From Thalassolituus oleivorans MIL-1 (GTDB taxonomy: Bacteria; Pseudomonadota; Gammaproteobacteria; Pseudomonadales; Oceanobacteraceae), in the NCBI RefSeq assembly GCF_000355675.1, contig NC_020888.1, positions 2,711,501 through 2,775,500 of the forward strand: DNA of 64,000 nt, written 5' to 3'. Made by a program: the position numbers and the translations under genes. Positions 38,159-48,442 of the stretch are shown here, piece after piece. Numbering within the stretch: the first letter of the stretch is position 1; each line of letters opens with the position of its first letter. The notes under the pieces were generated by a model. It searched no databases. It was given only the letters and a program-made list of their open reading frames with translations, and was not told the DNA's origin.

Positions 38159-39348
38159 GACGCCCCCATAGGATGAGTAGTTTGTTGTTATTATGGCCAA
38201 GATAGTAACCTATCTGGGCAATTAACGCACTCCGGAGGATATCCCGATTGTTACGCCAATACCATTGCAAATCCGCTATCCGGACGCTTGGGTGACACCA
38301 TATGGACATTTTCACGCCACAAAAAGGTTTAAACCTGCCAACAAGTACACAAAATGCGACATTTAGAAACATAAACAGTGATCTTTCATGTGGGATTGAA
38401 TGGCACTTTTCAAAGCAAAACAACGAATTCAACCCACGTAAACTCGTCATTTTACGCCACCAAGAAGGGTCATAAAGCGCCATTAAGAGCATAATAAAGA
38501 GCCTATCCATGACGTATTAGCACTCTAAATAGACACTATCCATACTCGTCATCGGCGCTGTGATAGGCCGCCTAAACCTTGCGAATTCTCAGGGCAGGAG
38601 AAAAGTTGGAGCAATTTTTTACATTGACTTATTCGACGGTGATAACTTAGAACGAGCGTTAGAAATATTCTTAGACGCCCAGCAAGCTGAATTCAATAAT
38701 ACTCTCTCCTGATCATCGGACCCTTCGCGCCGCTAAGACATTAGAAATAACAGACCCCTGTCTTGAAACGCACGCCATCATCACAACTGTCCTACATAGG
38801 ATTCGGCTATGCATAGTGTGATTTAGTCTTCATAGAAACTGGACGATCGTTAGATAATAAAACTACTTAAAGTAGAGATATTGCTCTTAATTGAAGGTTC
38901 TTCGGCAACACCTATGCGGCTTAGCGATCCCTGCGAAAAATGCACACAACAAGATAACTTTAACGACTACTTTTCGTCTTTGCACAGCAATGAGGACAAA
39001 GTCACACTCTGAAAATCAGGGGTTGGCAACGGTCAAACTTCGCGCCATAGTGATTAAACACCCAAAGGAGGGAGGTATCGTTTCTGAACGAGAACTTCAC
39101 AAGACTGCCCTTAGTAGGCAGGAGTAAAAGGTCACAGGGCAAACGACATTGCCTCGATCATACTCCAACGACGCTGAACACCCGTTGCAACGTCTGTGTC
39201 TCCTCCGCACTTCGAAAAAACCGCTCTACCCCACTCGCACTACCCCCTAAACCAACTTGCTCATCGCTTACTCATACCTCCAATAGTATGCCTGTATTCG
39301 TTGCGCCTATTTGTCTGACCAGACCCTGCTCATTAGGAGAGTACTACT
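38159..39348. other. Long intergenic region, with a possible gene remnant
   Basis: 1.2 kb without a secure gene. A plus-strand open frame from about 38562 (GTG) to 38713 encodes RRKVGAIFYIDLFDGDNLER and ALEIFLDAQQAEFNN, protein-like in composition but without ATG or clear ribosome site; it may be a decayed gene. Frames at 38085-38510 (minus) and 38891-39127 (plus) look random. Codon use and composition here differ from the flanking genes. Confidence 0.45.
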
Positions 39349-40728
39349 ATGGCTGCGCGTAAATCCGACACTAAGCTGTACGTTCTGGATACCAACGTTC
39401 TTATTCACGATCCGGTTGCGATCCTCAACTTTGAGGAGCATCAAGTCGTGATTCCAATGACTGTATTGGAAGAACTCGACAAATTAAAAATGGGCAAAGC
39501 GTCCATTGCCACTGATTGCCGCGAGGCGATTCGTCAAATTGATCGCATCATTGGTGATGCAAGCCCGACTGAAATAGCTAAAGGTGTTCCTATTATCCGC
39601 CCCGATGGTGGCACCTACGGCCACTTTTCTATCCTACTCGATAGTTTCGATGCTCCTCACCGCGCCCTTCCTGACAACCTCAATGACAACAAAATCATTA
39701 ATAGCCTAGTTATTTTGCAAGAACGCAGTCCTCACCGCGATGTCGTGCTCATCACCAAAGATATCAACATGCGTTTAAAAGCTCGTGGCTGTGGTATTGG
39801 TGCGCAAGACTATCAAAACGATCAGATGGTATCTGACGTGTCCTTACTAGAGACGGGCTTTCAACGTGTTGAAGGGTCGTTTTGGGAAACACAAACAACG
39901 GTTGATACTTTCCATGATGAGACAGGTACTTATCATAAAATCCCATTGGAAAATTTACCTGAAGAACTCTATGCCAACCGCTTTATCGTTGATGAAAAAG
40001 GTTTTATCGGCCGCGTTGATCGAATAGGAGAGCAATTTGCGTTGATTCGCGACCTGCCCTACGAGCAACTTATGGGACAAAGTGCTTGGGGGTTAACACC
40101 AAGAGATATCCCTCAAGCGTTAGCCTTGCACTTGCTACTCGATCCCGACGTGCATTTAGTAACTCTCAGCGGTCAAGCAGGCTCTGGGAAAACCATACTG
40201 GCACTGGCTGCCGCTATTGAAATGACAGTTGCGACTAAACAGTTCCGCCGCATTATTGCGACACGCAGTACTCGCGGACTTGATGAAGATATTGGCTACT
40301 TACCAGGCACAGAAGCCGAAAAAATGGAGCCTTGGTTAGGTGCGATCACCGATAACCTTGAAGCGCTGCATAACGATGACGAACACTCAAAAAGTAGTGT
40401 CGACTATATTTTGCAAAAAGTGCCACTACAATTTAAATCGCTCAACTACATCCGCGGACGCAGTTTCCAGCACAGCTTAATCTTAATTGACGAATGTCAG
40501 AACTTAACACCACACCAAATGAAAACCATCGTTACCCGTGCAGGCGCGGGCAGTAAGGTCGTGTGCCTTGGTAACCTAGCGCAAATAGACACACCTTACC
40601 TCAATCCCATTAGCTCGGGATTAACCTATTTAATTGAACGGTTTAAGGAGTTTCCATACGGAGGCACGATTCATTTAGAGGGCTCACCACGGTCACCATT
40701 GGCAGAATATGCTGAGAGTCATCTTTGA
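39349..40728 (+). CDS. PIN-PhoH family ATPase/ribonuclease (PhoH2)
   Basis: A 459-residue fusion. The N-terminal PIN nuclease domain (residues about 8-150) begins LYVLDTNVLIHDPVAILNFE, with acidic metal ligands. The C-terminal PhoH domain (about 240-455) carries the Walker A motif GQAGSGKT and the Walker B-like SLILIDECQNLTP. PhoH2 proteins unwind and cut RNA. GGAGAG precedes the ATG. It is a single gene with a terminator at 40766-40794. Confidence 0.95.
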   Translation: MAARKSDTKLYVLDTNVLIHDPVAILNFEEHQVVIPMTVLEELDKLKMGKASIATDCREAIRQIDRIIGDASPTEIAKGVPIIRPDGGTYGHFSILLDSFDAPHRALPDNLNDNKIINSLVILQERSPHRDVVLITKDINMRLKARGCGIGAQDYQNDQMVSDVSLLETGFQRVEGSFWETQTTVDTFHDETGTYHKIPLENLPEELYANRFIVDEKGFIGRVDRIGEQFALIRDLPYEQLMGQSAWGLTPRDIPQALALHLLLDPDVHLVTLSGQAGSGKTILALAAAIEMTVATKQFRRIIATRSTRGLDEDIGYLPGTEAEKMEPWLGAITDNLEALHNDDEHSKSSVDYILQKVPLQFKSLNYIRGRSFQHSLILIDECQNLTPHQMKTIVTRAGAGSKVVCLGNLAQIDTPYLNPISSGLTYLIERFKEFPYGGTIHLEGSPRSPLAEYAESHL

Positions 40729-40765
40729 CGGTTGCTAAAGGCTGAACTATAACTTTAAGGAGCAT

Positions 40766-40794
40766 AAAAAGGGGCTGGTAATAACCGGCCCTTT
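40766..40794 (+). terminator. Likely terminator after the PhoH gene
   Basis: AAGGGGCTGGT and ACCGGCCCTTT pair with one bulge and a G-U pair around AATA; the trailing T-run is short. Confidence 0.65.
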
Positions 40795-40828
40795 CCAAAC
40801 CCACCATCCGAACCCACGGAAGGTTGAC

Positions 40829-41245
40829 ATGAAAGCAATCGTTTTACCCTTATTATGTGCCCTAAGTTTTAGTGCCCAAGTATTTGCCGAAGACAAAATT
40901 TACGAATTGGAATTTGAAACTGATTCCAATTGGAGCAGTATCGAGATTCGTGACGATGCGGTATTTGTGAATGCGCCTGCAGGCAGCAGCCAGAGCATCA
41001 GCGCCAAAGATGGACTACGGGCCTACACCATTTCACCGAAAAAAATCTATTTACGTTCAAGAACTCGCGGTTTAGTGAACATGAATGTATTTGTAAAGTC
41101 GGCGAATAACGTACTAGGTCTAACCATCTGTAAGGGCTCACCAAGCAGTTACAGCTGGATCAAATCGGATCAGTCTAAGCAGAAAAACGATTTAAAAGAG
41201 AAAGATAACTGCGAGCAAGCAGCTCTTGTTCTCAACCTCTTTTAA
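40829..41245 (+). CDS. Small exported protein of unknown function
   Basis: A 138-residue protein with a clear Sec signal peptide (ALSFSAQVFA before EDKIYELE). The mature part is about 118 residues, beta-rich, with two Cys near the C-terminus (LGLTICKGS, EKDNCEQAA) that could form a disulfide in the periplasm. GGAAGG precedes the start. I do not recognise the family. Confidence 0.78.
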   Translation: MKAIVLPLLCALSFSAQVFAEDKIYELEFETDSNWSSIEIRDDAVFVNAPAGSSQSISAKDGLRAYTISPKKIYLRSRTRGLVNMNVFVKSANNVLGLTICKGSPSSYSWIKSDQSKQKNDLKEKDNCEQAALVLNLF

Positions 41246-41297
41246 TCAGCCTGATTAGAATAAAACTCGACTGCCGGGATGACACCATGCCGGCTGT

Positions 41298-42863
41298 TTA
41301 TGTTTGCGGTTCTAGTAAGTGACGACTTTCTGCAGCAAAGCCCGACCCAACTTCAGAATAATAGTTAAACGCCACATCAACACCTAAGGCGAGTAACTCT
41401 TCTCTTTCATCTTCATAACGCGCTACCGCGGCAACACGTCCTTGATAGCCAGATAACTGCATCATTTCTAAGGTACTGCGCATTTCTGTTTGCGACGGCA
41501 GAGCCAACATAACTAAGCGAATGTTGCGCTTCGCTGCCTGCTGCCAAAATTCCATATCATCAGAATCACCAGCTATAACGTTTAGTCCCTTTGCCTGCAA
41601 ATAAGTCACACGATCAGAATCCGATTCTACCCCGCAAACCGCACCACCGAAATCTTGGCTTAATGTCTGGTAAGCGCCTTTACCAACTCGTCCCATACCT
41701 AAAATCAAGATGTCGATTTTCTGCGGTAATTTAACACCATTGTGCGCTCCTTTGCGTTCAAAGCGATTAATTAGATCCCTCTGCACTGCGTATATATGGT
41801 GCGCTTTACGATATAAAAAGCTGCTAATAATGAAAGATAACGACATTGCTAAAGCAATAATCACTAACCAGTCGTTACTCAGCCAACCCTCCTCAACGCC
41901 GAGATGAGCCACTATCAGTCCAAATTCGCTATAGTTTGCTAACCCCAAGGACGTGAGATAAGCGGTTCGCCCAGGTAAACCCAAAGCAACAAATAAGAAG
42001 AAAAATAGAGCAAATTTCACCAGCAATAACAAGAGCAAGCCCAAGGTTACGGGCACCATATCTAGTGTCGGAAGCGCAGTAAAACCGATCGAAAGAAAGA
42101 AACCGATTAAAAATAGATCTTTGAACCCCATCAACGATTTATACAGCTCAGCAGATTTTGCATGGGGTGCTAGCAAAATGCCGAACATTAATGCACCGAG
42201 GTCACCTTTAATATGCACTAATTGAAAAAGTTCGGCACCGCCCAAGGCCAAGAAAAATCCCATTAAGGGTAATAATTCACCGTGTCCTGCTCGGCTCATT
42301 AGTTGATATATAACTGGCCGAATTAGCCAAAGTCCTAACAAAGCAAACGCCCAAGGAGAGGGGATCTTCCCTGTCGATGCGACAAGGAACAATACCGCGA
42401 TAATATCTTGAATAATAAGAATTCCGACCGCTAACTTGCCGTGACGAACTTTAAGCTCTGAGGCATCCTCCAGCATTTTAATAACACAAACAGTTGAAGA
42501 GAAACTCAGTGCAAAAGCCACTAATCCGGCCGTTTGCCATGAAACATCGTATACCTGTGCAATACCAAGCCATGCAGGAACAGGAACAAGTGCAGCCACT
42601 AATACAAACCAAATTCCCGAATGGGCAATAGAAGTAGCCCATACCTCGGTACGCAACAAAGCCCGAACATCAAGCTTTAAGCCAATTGTAAAGAGCATTA
42701 AGGTAATGCCAAGATCGGCTAACGTTTGCAGATTAGTTAGCGGTTCGATACCTGCGGCATTCATGCCGAAACCCGCTAAAAGAAACCCGACAAGAGGCGG
42801 CATCGTTAACTGGCGCGCAATAAATCCACATAAAAACGCCACTAAAATCCAAATATATTCCAT
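41298..42863 (-). CDS. CPA2-family monovalent cation/proton antiporter with TrkA-N domain
   Basis: A 521-residue KefB/YbaL-like protein. The first about 370 residues are a membrane domain of about twelve segments (LADLGITLMLFTIGLKLDVR; FALSFSSTVCVIKMLEDAS). The C-terminal TrkA-N nucleotide-binding domain begins DILILGMGRVGKGAYQTL, a GxGxxG fold. It probably exchanges K+ for protons under redox control. It precedes by 22 bp (opposite end) the large outer-membrane peptidase gene, on the same strand. Confidence 0.93.
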   Translation of the reverse strand: MEYIWILVAFLCGFIARQLTMPPLVGFLLAGFGMNAAGIEPLTNLQTLADLGITLMLFTIGLKLDVRALLRTEVWATSIAHSGIWFVLVAALVPVPAWLGIAQVYDVSWQTAGLVAFALSFSSTVCVIKMLEDASELKVRHGKLAVGILIIQDIIAVLFLVASTGKIPSPWAFALLGLWLIRPVIYQLMSRAGHGELLPLMGFFLALGGAELFQLVHIKGDLGALMFGILLAPHAKSAELYKSLMGFKDLFLIGFFLSIGFTALPTLDMVPVTLGLLLLLLVKFALFFFLFVALGLPGRTAYLTSLGLANYSEFGLIVAHLGVEEGWLSNDWLVIIALAMSLSFIISSFLYRKAHHIYAVQRDLINRFERKGAHNGVKLPQKIDILILGMGRVGKGAYQTLSQDFGGAVCGVESDSDRVTYLQAKGLNVIAGDSDDMEFWQQAAKRNIRLVMLALPSQTEMRSTLEMMQLSGYQGRVAAVARYEDEREELLALGVDVAFNYYSEVGSGFAAESRHLLEPQT

Positions 42864-42885
42864 ACAACCCCTATATAACTATCGA

Positions 42886-45696
42886 CTAATAATACCAAGC
42901 AGTGCGCAAGTATGTTTGAGTTTCCCCTAAAGTATCGTCGATACCATAAGCAACCCCAGCCTTTATCGGTAAAATAAGGCGATAGCCTATTAAAGCTTCA
43001 ATACTCAATTCCATGCCAACGGCAGGCAATGCCTTTCTGTCTTGTCCTCTAAACCAAGCAGCGCCAGATTCTGCGTACAAGGATAGTGACACATCTCCAG
43101 CGCCGATTGGCCATACATCCCAATTATCCTCAATGCGCCCTAGCCAAGCGGAAAACTTGATACGTTCGCGGTCATAAAAATGCCCTATCGCGGCTCCCTG
43201 CTGATAACCCGACAAAGATAATTCATCACGACCAAATCGCTGCAAATCTTCTTGCGGAGGTAAACCACCGAGTATAAATGTACCCGCGGTATCGTCTGCC
43301 CAGCCACCAGCAGCACTTAGTGTTAATGAGTGCCGCCCCGCTATATTAAAGCTGTACTGCCAGTCGGCTTGGTACTGCTCCCCTTTATAAGCACTTTCGA
43401 GCAAGTCATTCGTCTCTGCAACGATTTCAATTTTGTGCCCCCAACCTACACCGGTAGACTGTAGGTAGGTTTCTCGATTATCGAAAGTTAATGCCAAGCC
43501 TGCGAGCCCCTGACTTAGGTCACGGGGACCTACAATTGTTATATCTTCTGGTGCACGCACTAAACTTTTATTTGAATAGCTTAGGCCCGCACTCAACGAG
43601 AGTTGATCTTCGATACCGCGTAGTAGGTAATTGCGCTCACCACGCACGGTATCATCGCGAATAACAATAGGATCAAGCACCTCAGAAAATGGAAAGCGAT
43701 AGCTATGGCTGCGATCCCAACTCAGTGTCCAACGTGGGTCATAACTATAAAAAGCGCTTCCTTCCCATACATCTTGCTTAACGTCGCGCAGCAATAATAA
43801 TGAATACATATGCCGCCCTAATGCATCCATGCCGCCGGTTTGCAAACCAACTCGACTGTTCGTGTCGGTGATTTCCCATGCTGGAAGCCAATAATAAGGG
43901 CGCACTGTTTTCAACGGAGAATATGGTTCAGCATCTGATGAGTTTGCTGATATCAACACAGGATTAGGATAATTATGCATTCCTATCGGTACATCCGTTA
44001 CAGTTAATGCGGGCGGCAATGCTGATAACATGGGGATTTCGCGCAACTGATAGCCCGTCACCGTATATTGTTGATACACCACAGAACCATCACGCCAGCG
44101 CGGTGAAAACGCCCCCGACTCAACCTGCGTAATCTGACTAACATCACCTTCACTCGTGCGCAGATAAATATTAAAAACGCCATCATAGTCGGCGGTGAAT
44201 AATAACGATCCGTCGGGGGTGTACTCTGGAGCCGACTCGATCGACAAGCTATTGGTTAACGGTGTCCAAACATGATCGGCGATAGAAAATAACTCTAAAT
44301 TCCAGCCCTGATCTGGGCGCTTTATACTCGCGGCGATGGACAAACCATCAGGACTGACATCGAAATCACCCAGTACGTCACCCGCAACACCACGCCACAA
44401 TAGCGACATTTCACCGCTGAGATTAAGTAAATATAACTCGCTGATACCTGCAACCATTCGACTAGCGACCAAGAGCTCACCTTCTGGCAGCCAGCGTACT
44501 TTGCGTAACCGCTGCTCACTGGTTAAACGAGTCCAATCACTATTCTGCCAAATAAAAATATCGTTTTCTAAACGACCACTACTGTAGCTAATACGCCTTG
44601 ACGCGGCGATAACACCCTCTGCATTAACGTCTAAATCGGTAATGCCTTTGGTGTAGGTAAGAAAATCTCCATCGGCTGCTTGAGCATTACTGTCGATTGG
44701 ATATACGCGTAATTCAGCTCTATCTTGGTCATTGGCATAATTAACGAAAAGCCGATCACCTAACACCGTTGTTGCTAGTGTTCTAAAACCTGAATCTGCA
44801 ATTGAACGACCTTCCACATAAGTCTGCTCCGGATCCGCCGCAAATCGAACCAGCATATCCTTGCGAAAGTCATCCCACAGCTGCGCAAAGTTTTTTCCAA
44901 ATACAGTTCTAGCGACATCATTTTGCATGATATACGGCAAAATCTGCTTACTATACTGCTGCAGATATCGCTGTAATTGCTGCTCGCCATAAGTACGCAC
45001 TAAGTAATCAATAAAATATGCACCGTACAAATAATGTTTGCCATAGGGCCACTCACGCAACGAAGCTACGGCCTCACCAAGCTCATCAAATTCTCCACTG
45101 CGTACTTCTGCACGCATTTGCATTTCATAAAAATTCGATTGCAGACGACCAATACCCAATGTTGGATTCGTTTCGAAATACACGGCTAATCCCTCAATAA
45201 AGAGAGGCGGCGTTAACGCATGAGGAAAGAAAAAGGGCAGTCGTCCAAATACCTTACGACCGTTAGCTGGAATTCCTCTAGCCATTTCCATATGTAAGAT
45301 GTGTACGTATTCGTGACGAATAAGTGCAGCCATCCACTCATCATTATTCTCTAAGCCGTTAATATCTTGCGGTGGCGAAGAGAACAACCGAATTTGCGGG
45401 AAAGGAGAAAATGTCGCCCAACCGTTAGAGATATCAAAATCATCAACCAACACGAGCTGCGTTTTAGTCGCGGGAACAGTGCCAAAAAAAGGAATTAACT
45501 GCTTATGAACCGTTTCAGCAAGATCAAGCGCATGCAGTGCAGTTTCTTCATATTGTTCGCCTTGAGGATAGTGAATCTGAAAATGCTCACTACCGCGTGT
45601 TAGCCAAGACTTGGCAGTGCCATCCCATGCTACCGGTTCCGCCACTGCCATAAACGACCAAAGACATACCAGCAACAGAACGAAACGCTGCTCCAT
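42886..45696 (-). CDS. Predicted outer-membrane gluzincin metallopeptidase with beta-propeller and beta-barrel
   Basis: A 936-residue exported protein, signal peptide ending near MAVAEPVAWDG. Residues about 30-270 form a peptidase domain with the zinc motif in IRHEYVHILHMEMARG (HExxH) and a second Glu in PLFIEGLAVYFETNP, so the active site looks intact. Residues about 290-560 hold repeated TolB/PD40-like beta-propeller blades (DFDVSPDGLSIAASI; APEYTPDGSLLFTADYDG). The rest alternates in beta-barrel fashion and ends in the aromatic LRTAWYY typical of outer-membrane barrels. The domain reading is from sequence; the substrate is unknown. Confidence 0.85.
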   Translation of the reverse strand: MEQRFVLLLVCLWSFMAVAEPVAWDGTAKSWLTRGSEHFQIHYPQGEQYEETALHALDLAETVHKQLIPFFGTVPATKTQLVLVDDFDISNGWATFSPFPQIRLFSSPPQDINGLENNDEWMAALIRHEYVHILHMEMARGIPANGRKVFGRLPFFFPHALTPPLFIEGLAVYFETNPTLGIGRLQSNFYEMQMRAEVRSGEFDELGEAVASLREWPYGKHYLYGAYFIDYLVRTYGEQQLQRYLQQYSKQILPYIMQNDVARTVFGKNFAQLWDDFRKDMLVRFAADPEQTYVEGRSIADSGFRTLATTVLGDRLFVNYANDQDRAELRVYPIDSNAQAADGDFLTYTKGITDLDVNAEGVIAASRRISYSSGRLENDIFIWQNSDWTRLTSEQRLRKVRWLPEGELLVASRMVAGISELYLLNLSGEMSLLWRGVAGDVLGDFDVSPDGLSIAASIKRPDQGWNLELFSIADHVWTPLTNSLSIESAPEYTPDGSLLFTADYDGVFNIYLRTSEGDVSQITQVESGAFSPRWRDGSVVYQQYTVTGYQLREIPMLSALPPALTVTDVPIGMHNYPNPVLISANSSDAEPYSPLKTVRPYYWLPAWEITDTNSRVGLQTGGMDALGRHMYSLLLLRDVKQDVWEGSAFYSYDPRWTLSWDRSHSYRFPFSEVLDPIVIRDDTVRGERNYLLRGIEDQLSLSAGLSYSNKSLVRAPEDITIVGPRDLSQGLAGLALTFDNRETYLQSTGVGWGHKIEIVAETNDLLESAYKGEQYQADWQYSFNIAGRHSLTLSAAGGWADDTAGTFILGGLPPQEDLQRFGRDELSLSGYQQGAAIGHFYDRERIKFSAWLGRIEDNWDVWPIGAGDVSLSLYAESGAAWFRGQDRKALPAVGMELSIEALIGYRLILPIKAGVAYGIDDTLGETQTYLRTAWYY

Positions 45697-45886
45697 AAAG
45701 ACATTCCTTGTATAAAAGTTGACTCATGATAACGGATCAACACATACAGAGAAATGAAGATCAAACACGGGCCTACTTGCCCTATTATCAACACTGGCCT
45801 AAATTACTAAGCAGAACAATAATAGCCTGTGTTCATACAAAGAGATGAAACGATAGCGGCACTTATATGAGGATTACTCGGCCAGC

Positions 45887-46750
45887 ATGGAAAGTTCTGA
45901 CCTCAATCCCAATATTTGGCGAGGCCAACAGCAATGGTTTCATTGGCAAGATATCAAGGTTAACTACCACCAAGCCGGTAGCGGCCCAGATGTATTGCTA
46001 CTACATGGAATCTCTGGCAACAGCTGGGATTGGCATTCACTATGGCCGTTACTAACTCAGCAATACCGAGTTACCGCACTCGATTTTGTCGGTTGTGGCG
46101 ATTCTGATAAGCCCTTTCCCTACGATTACAACATCCACACTCAGTGCGAACTGTTAACAGATTTATTAACTCATCTAAACATTGAAGATATTCATATCGT
46201 CGGGCATGACTATGGCGCTCTGATTGCACTATCGCTAGCACAAGAGTGCGCGGTGATTAATACCATGACGCTGATCGCTCCCCGCCTGCCACCATCGCTC
46301 GCTCGTTGGCCTTTGCTGGAGCGATTACTGGCAACGCCAATCGGTCCTGCTTTAGTACCCTTTATTAATGAAAAGCGCTTTATGCATTATATGCAAAGGC
46401 AAACAGGCCCTTACAGCCGACTATCAACACAATTTTTACGTGATACATGGCAGCTGCTCCGCGTTCATGATGGTTTACGTGCTTTACCTGAACTACTTCA
46501 TTGCCGCTATTATGAAACCGATTGGCTAAGTACTCTTCCTATCCTACTGATTGATGGTGAGTATGATCGTATGGCCGTTAAGGCTCTTCCGGCTGGGCTA
46601 AGTAACGTAACCCACTTACAACTGAGCACCGGCCATTTCCCTCACCTCGAAGATCCACAAAACTTGCTGGATTTAATCCTACATTTTTTACGCAGCCATT
46701 CATCTAAATCGATTACCAGTATTCTGGATGATCAAGATCAATCAGAGTAA
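45887..46750 (+). CDS. Alpha/beta hydrolase with aspartate nucleophile (epoxide hydrolase/dehalogenase-like)
   Basis: A 287-residue alpha/beta hydrolase. HGISGNSWDW gives the oxyanion region and VGHDYGAL the nucleophile elbow with Asp rather than Ser, as in epoxide hydrolases and haloalkane dehalogenases. The acid is probably in IDGEYDR and the His in TGHFPHLEDP. There is no signal peptide. It starts 31 bp before truC's start region and may be co-transcribed with it. Confidence 0.86.
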   Translation: MESSDLNPNIWRGQQQWFHWQDIKVNYHQAGSGPDVLLLHGISGNSWDWHSLWPLLTQQYRVTALDFVGCGDSDKPFPYDYNIHTQCELLTDLLTHLNIEDIHIVGHDYGALIALSLAQECAVINTMTLIAPRLPPSLARWPLLERLLATPIGPALVPFINEKRFMHYMQRQTGPYSRLSTQFLRDTWQLLRVHDGLRALPELLHCRYYETDWLSTLPILLIDGEYDRMAVKALPAGLSNVTHLQLSTGHFPHLEDPQNLLDLILHFLRSHSSKSITSILDDQDQSE

Positions 46751-46780
46751 AGTGCCCGCCTGCAACAAAAAGACAGGCTT

Positions 46781-47587
46781 ATGGAACTCGAATTTCTTTA
46801 TTTAGACGATGACCTTGTTGTTATTAACAAACCCAGTGGCTTACTCGTTCATCGCAGCGAAATTGATCGCCATGAAACCCGCTTCGCATTACAGCTCGTT
46901 CGTAACCAGCTGGGCCGTCGCGTATATCCAGTACATCGCCTTGATAAGCCGACATCGGGCGTATTGGCTTTTGCTCGTAGTCCAGAGATCGCCAGCTTGG
47001 TTGCCGACCAATGGCGCGAACGCGATGTCGAGAAACATTACCTCGCCATTACCCGCGGCTATATGCCGGAATTCATCCATCTAGATTACGCCATGGCTCC
47101 GCCAGTTGATAAATACGCCAAGCACGAGCGTGTCAGGCCAGAGCAAGAAGCCATTACCGACTTTAGTTGTTTAGCAACCGTCGAGATTCCTGTAGAAATC
47201 GATAAATATCCGCAATCACGCTACTCCCTAGTCGATTGCCGACCACACACTGGCCGTAAGCACCAACTACGCCGTCACCTAAAGCACTTAGCACATCCAA
47301 TTATAGGGGATGCACGCTACGGTAAAGGGCGTCACAGCCGTTACTTCCGCGACCAACTCAACGCCCCTCGCTTATTGCTGCACGCATGGCAGCTCAATAT
47401 GGTGCATCCGACGTCAGGAGAAGAATTAGTATTCACAGCACCACTAGATGGAATCTGGCGTCAGCTATGCGAACGATTCAACTGGCTTGACGCATTACCT
47501 GGATCTCTACAATCCACATTAGACATTCCTCCACACCCTTCTTTAGACCAATTTTTATTGCATTCAGAAGAGGATGAAAACAGCTAA
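46781..47587 (+). CDS. truC: tRNA pseudouridine(65) synthase
   Basis: A 268-residue RluA-family pseudouridine synthase of the TruC type. The family start is LEFLYLDDDLVVINKPSGLL with VHRS; the catalytic Asp is in VYPVHRLDKPTSGVLAFA. C-terminal motifs are PHTGRKHQLRRHLKHLAHP and IIGDARYGKG. It modifies position 65 of some tRNAs. A hairpin with a T-run follows. Confidence 0.94.
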   Translation: MELEFLYLDDDLVVINKPSGLLVHRSEIDRHETRFALQLVRNQLGRRVYPVHRLDKPTSGVLAFARSPEIASLVADQWRERDVEKHYLAITRGYMPEFIHLDYAMAPPVDKYAKHERVRPEQEAITDFSCLATVEIPVEIDKYPQSRYSLVDCRPHTGRKHQLRRHLKHLAHPIIGDARYGKGRHSRYFRDQLNAPRLLLHAWQLNMVHPTSGEELVFTAPLDGIWRQLCERFNWLDALPGSLQSTLDIPPHPSLDQFLLHSEEDENS

Positions 47588-47610
47588 AAGGCCCGTATTT
47601 TCGGGCTTTC
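47586..47610 (+). terminator. Terminator after truC
   Basis: AAAGGCCCG and CGGGCTTT pair around TATTTT, with a short T-run. Confidence 0.7.
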
Positions 47611-47615
47611 CGCGA

Positions 47616-48385
47616 GTTACCCACATTTTCTGTTGATAACTTTCTGGATAAGTTTTTGAAAACTCTCTCTAAGGCCCATGAATACAGGCCCTGAGTTAAA
47701 TTGTTCGCTTTTACACCACAAAAAAATCTTATATTTTTCAATGAGTTATGAATACTGAAAGTTAACACTACAAGCGCTTGACTTTTTCATGACAGTTCAA
47801 AATACGAAGATAGCAAATGTGTATAACCAACTTTTTGTCACCAATACCCTGTCAATAGTCAACACCGCATTTTATAAAAAAAATTGCTCAAATTGGCGGA
47901 GATAGTCCGATGAATTTTGCCCACAGATTCTGTGGATAAGTTGGTGGATAAGACTTTGAAAAATGCAACAAATCCCCATCATACTTAGCCTCCCTACAGA
48001 TTGATCATTTTTTGATCTACTAAAAACTCTATATTTTTCAATGACTTATAAAAATCAATAGACATATTTACTTTTTATAAGCCAAATATGAAGAAAATAC
48101 GACTTTAAAATACCTGTGTGCATAAGAAGGCATCATCATGGGGCAGGACGCACCGAAAAAGATCTGAGTAAAGCAGTTTTCTGAACTTTTCGGTAAAAAA
48201 TTAACTTAGGGTGAAAATCAGTCAAAACAGCTCCTGTGGATAACCCTTTGCATAACTTCTGAATACTTGCTCCAAGGCCACTTAATATCAGGCCTGTACT
48301 CTTTCTGAATAAGATATAATGAACGTTTGTACTTAAATAAAACGTGTGCACTGAGCGCCAAGCAATAAAGTTACTTAATCGCAAA
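47616..48385. other. AT-rich intergenic region with a cluster of DnaA boxes and a diverged repeat
   Basis: Four matches to TTATNCACA, all on the minus strand, lie at 47818-47826 (TTATACACA), 47931-47939 (TTATCCACA), 48117-48125 (TTATGCACA) and 48235-48243 (TTATCCACA). Weaker ones are at 47631, 47643, 47943 and 48248. A diverged repeat of about 150 bp occurs twice (about 47616-47770 and 47920-48060), each ending with TATATTTTTCAATGA; a third partial copy follows near 48230. Three GATC sites are also present. No protein gene is seen. Confidence 0.7.
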
Positions 48386-48410
48386 CAAAAAAACCCGCTA
48401 GTAAGCGGGC
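48386..48410 (-). terminator. Rho-independent terminator of dsbC
   Basis: On the minus strand CCCGCT and AGCGGG pair around a 4-nt loop, followed by eight T's. Confidence 0.88.
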
Positions 48411-48442
48411 TTCTTTAAGCGATAAACATGCCGATTTTTCGG

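Noticed and set aside
38085-38510. 141-codon minus-strand frame upstream of the TatT-like gene
   Set aside because: It overlaps the signal-peptide region of the lipoprotein gene in another frame, is Cys/Trp-rich in a random way and has no ribosome site.
38891-39127. 78-codon plus-strand frame before the PhoH gene
   Set aside because: No recognisable motif, no ribosome site, and residue composition looks random.
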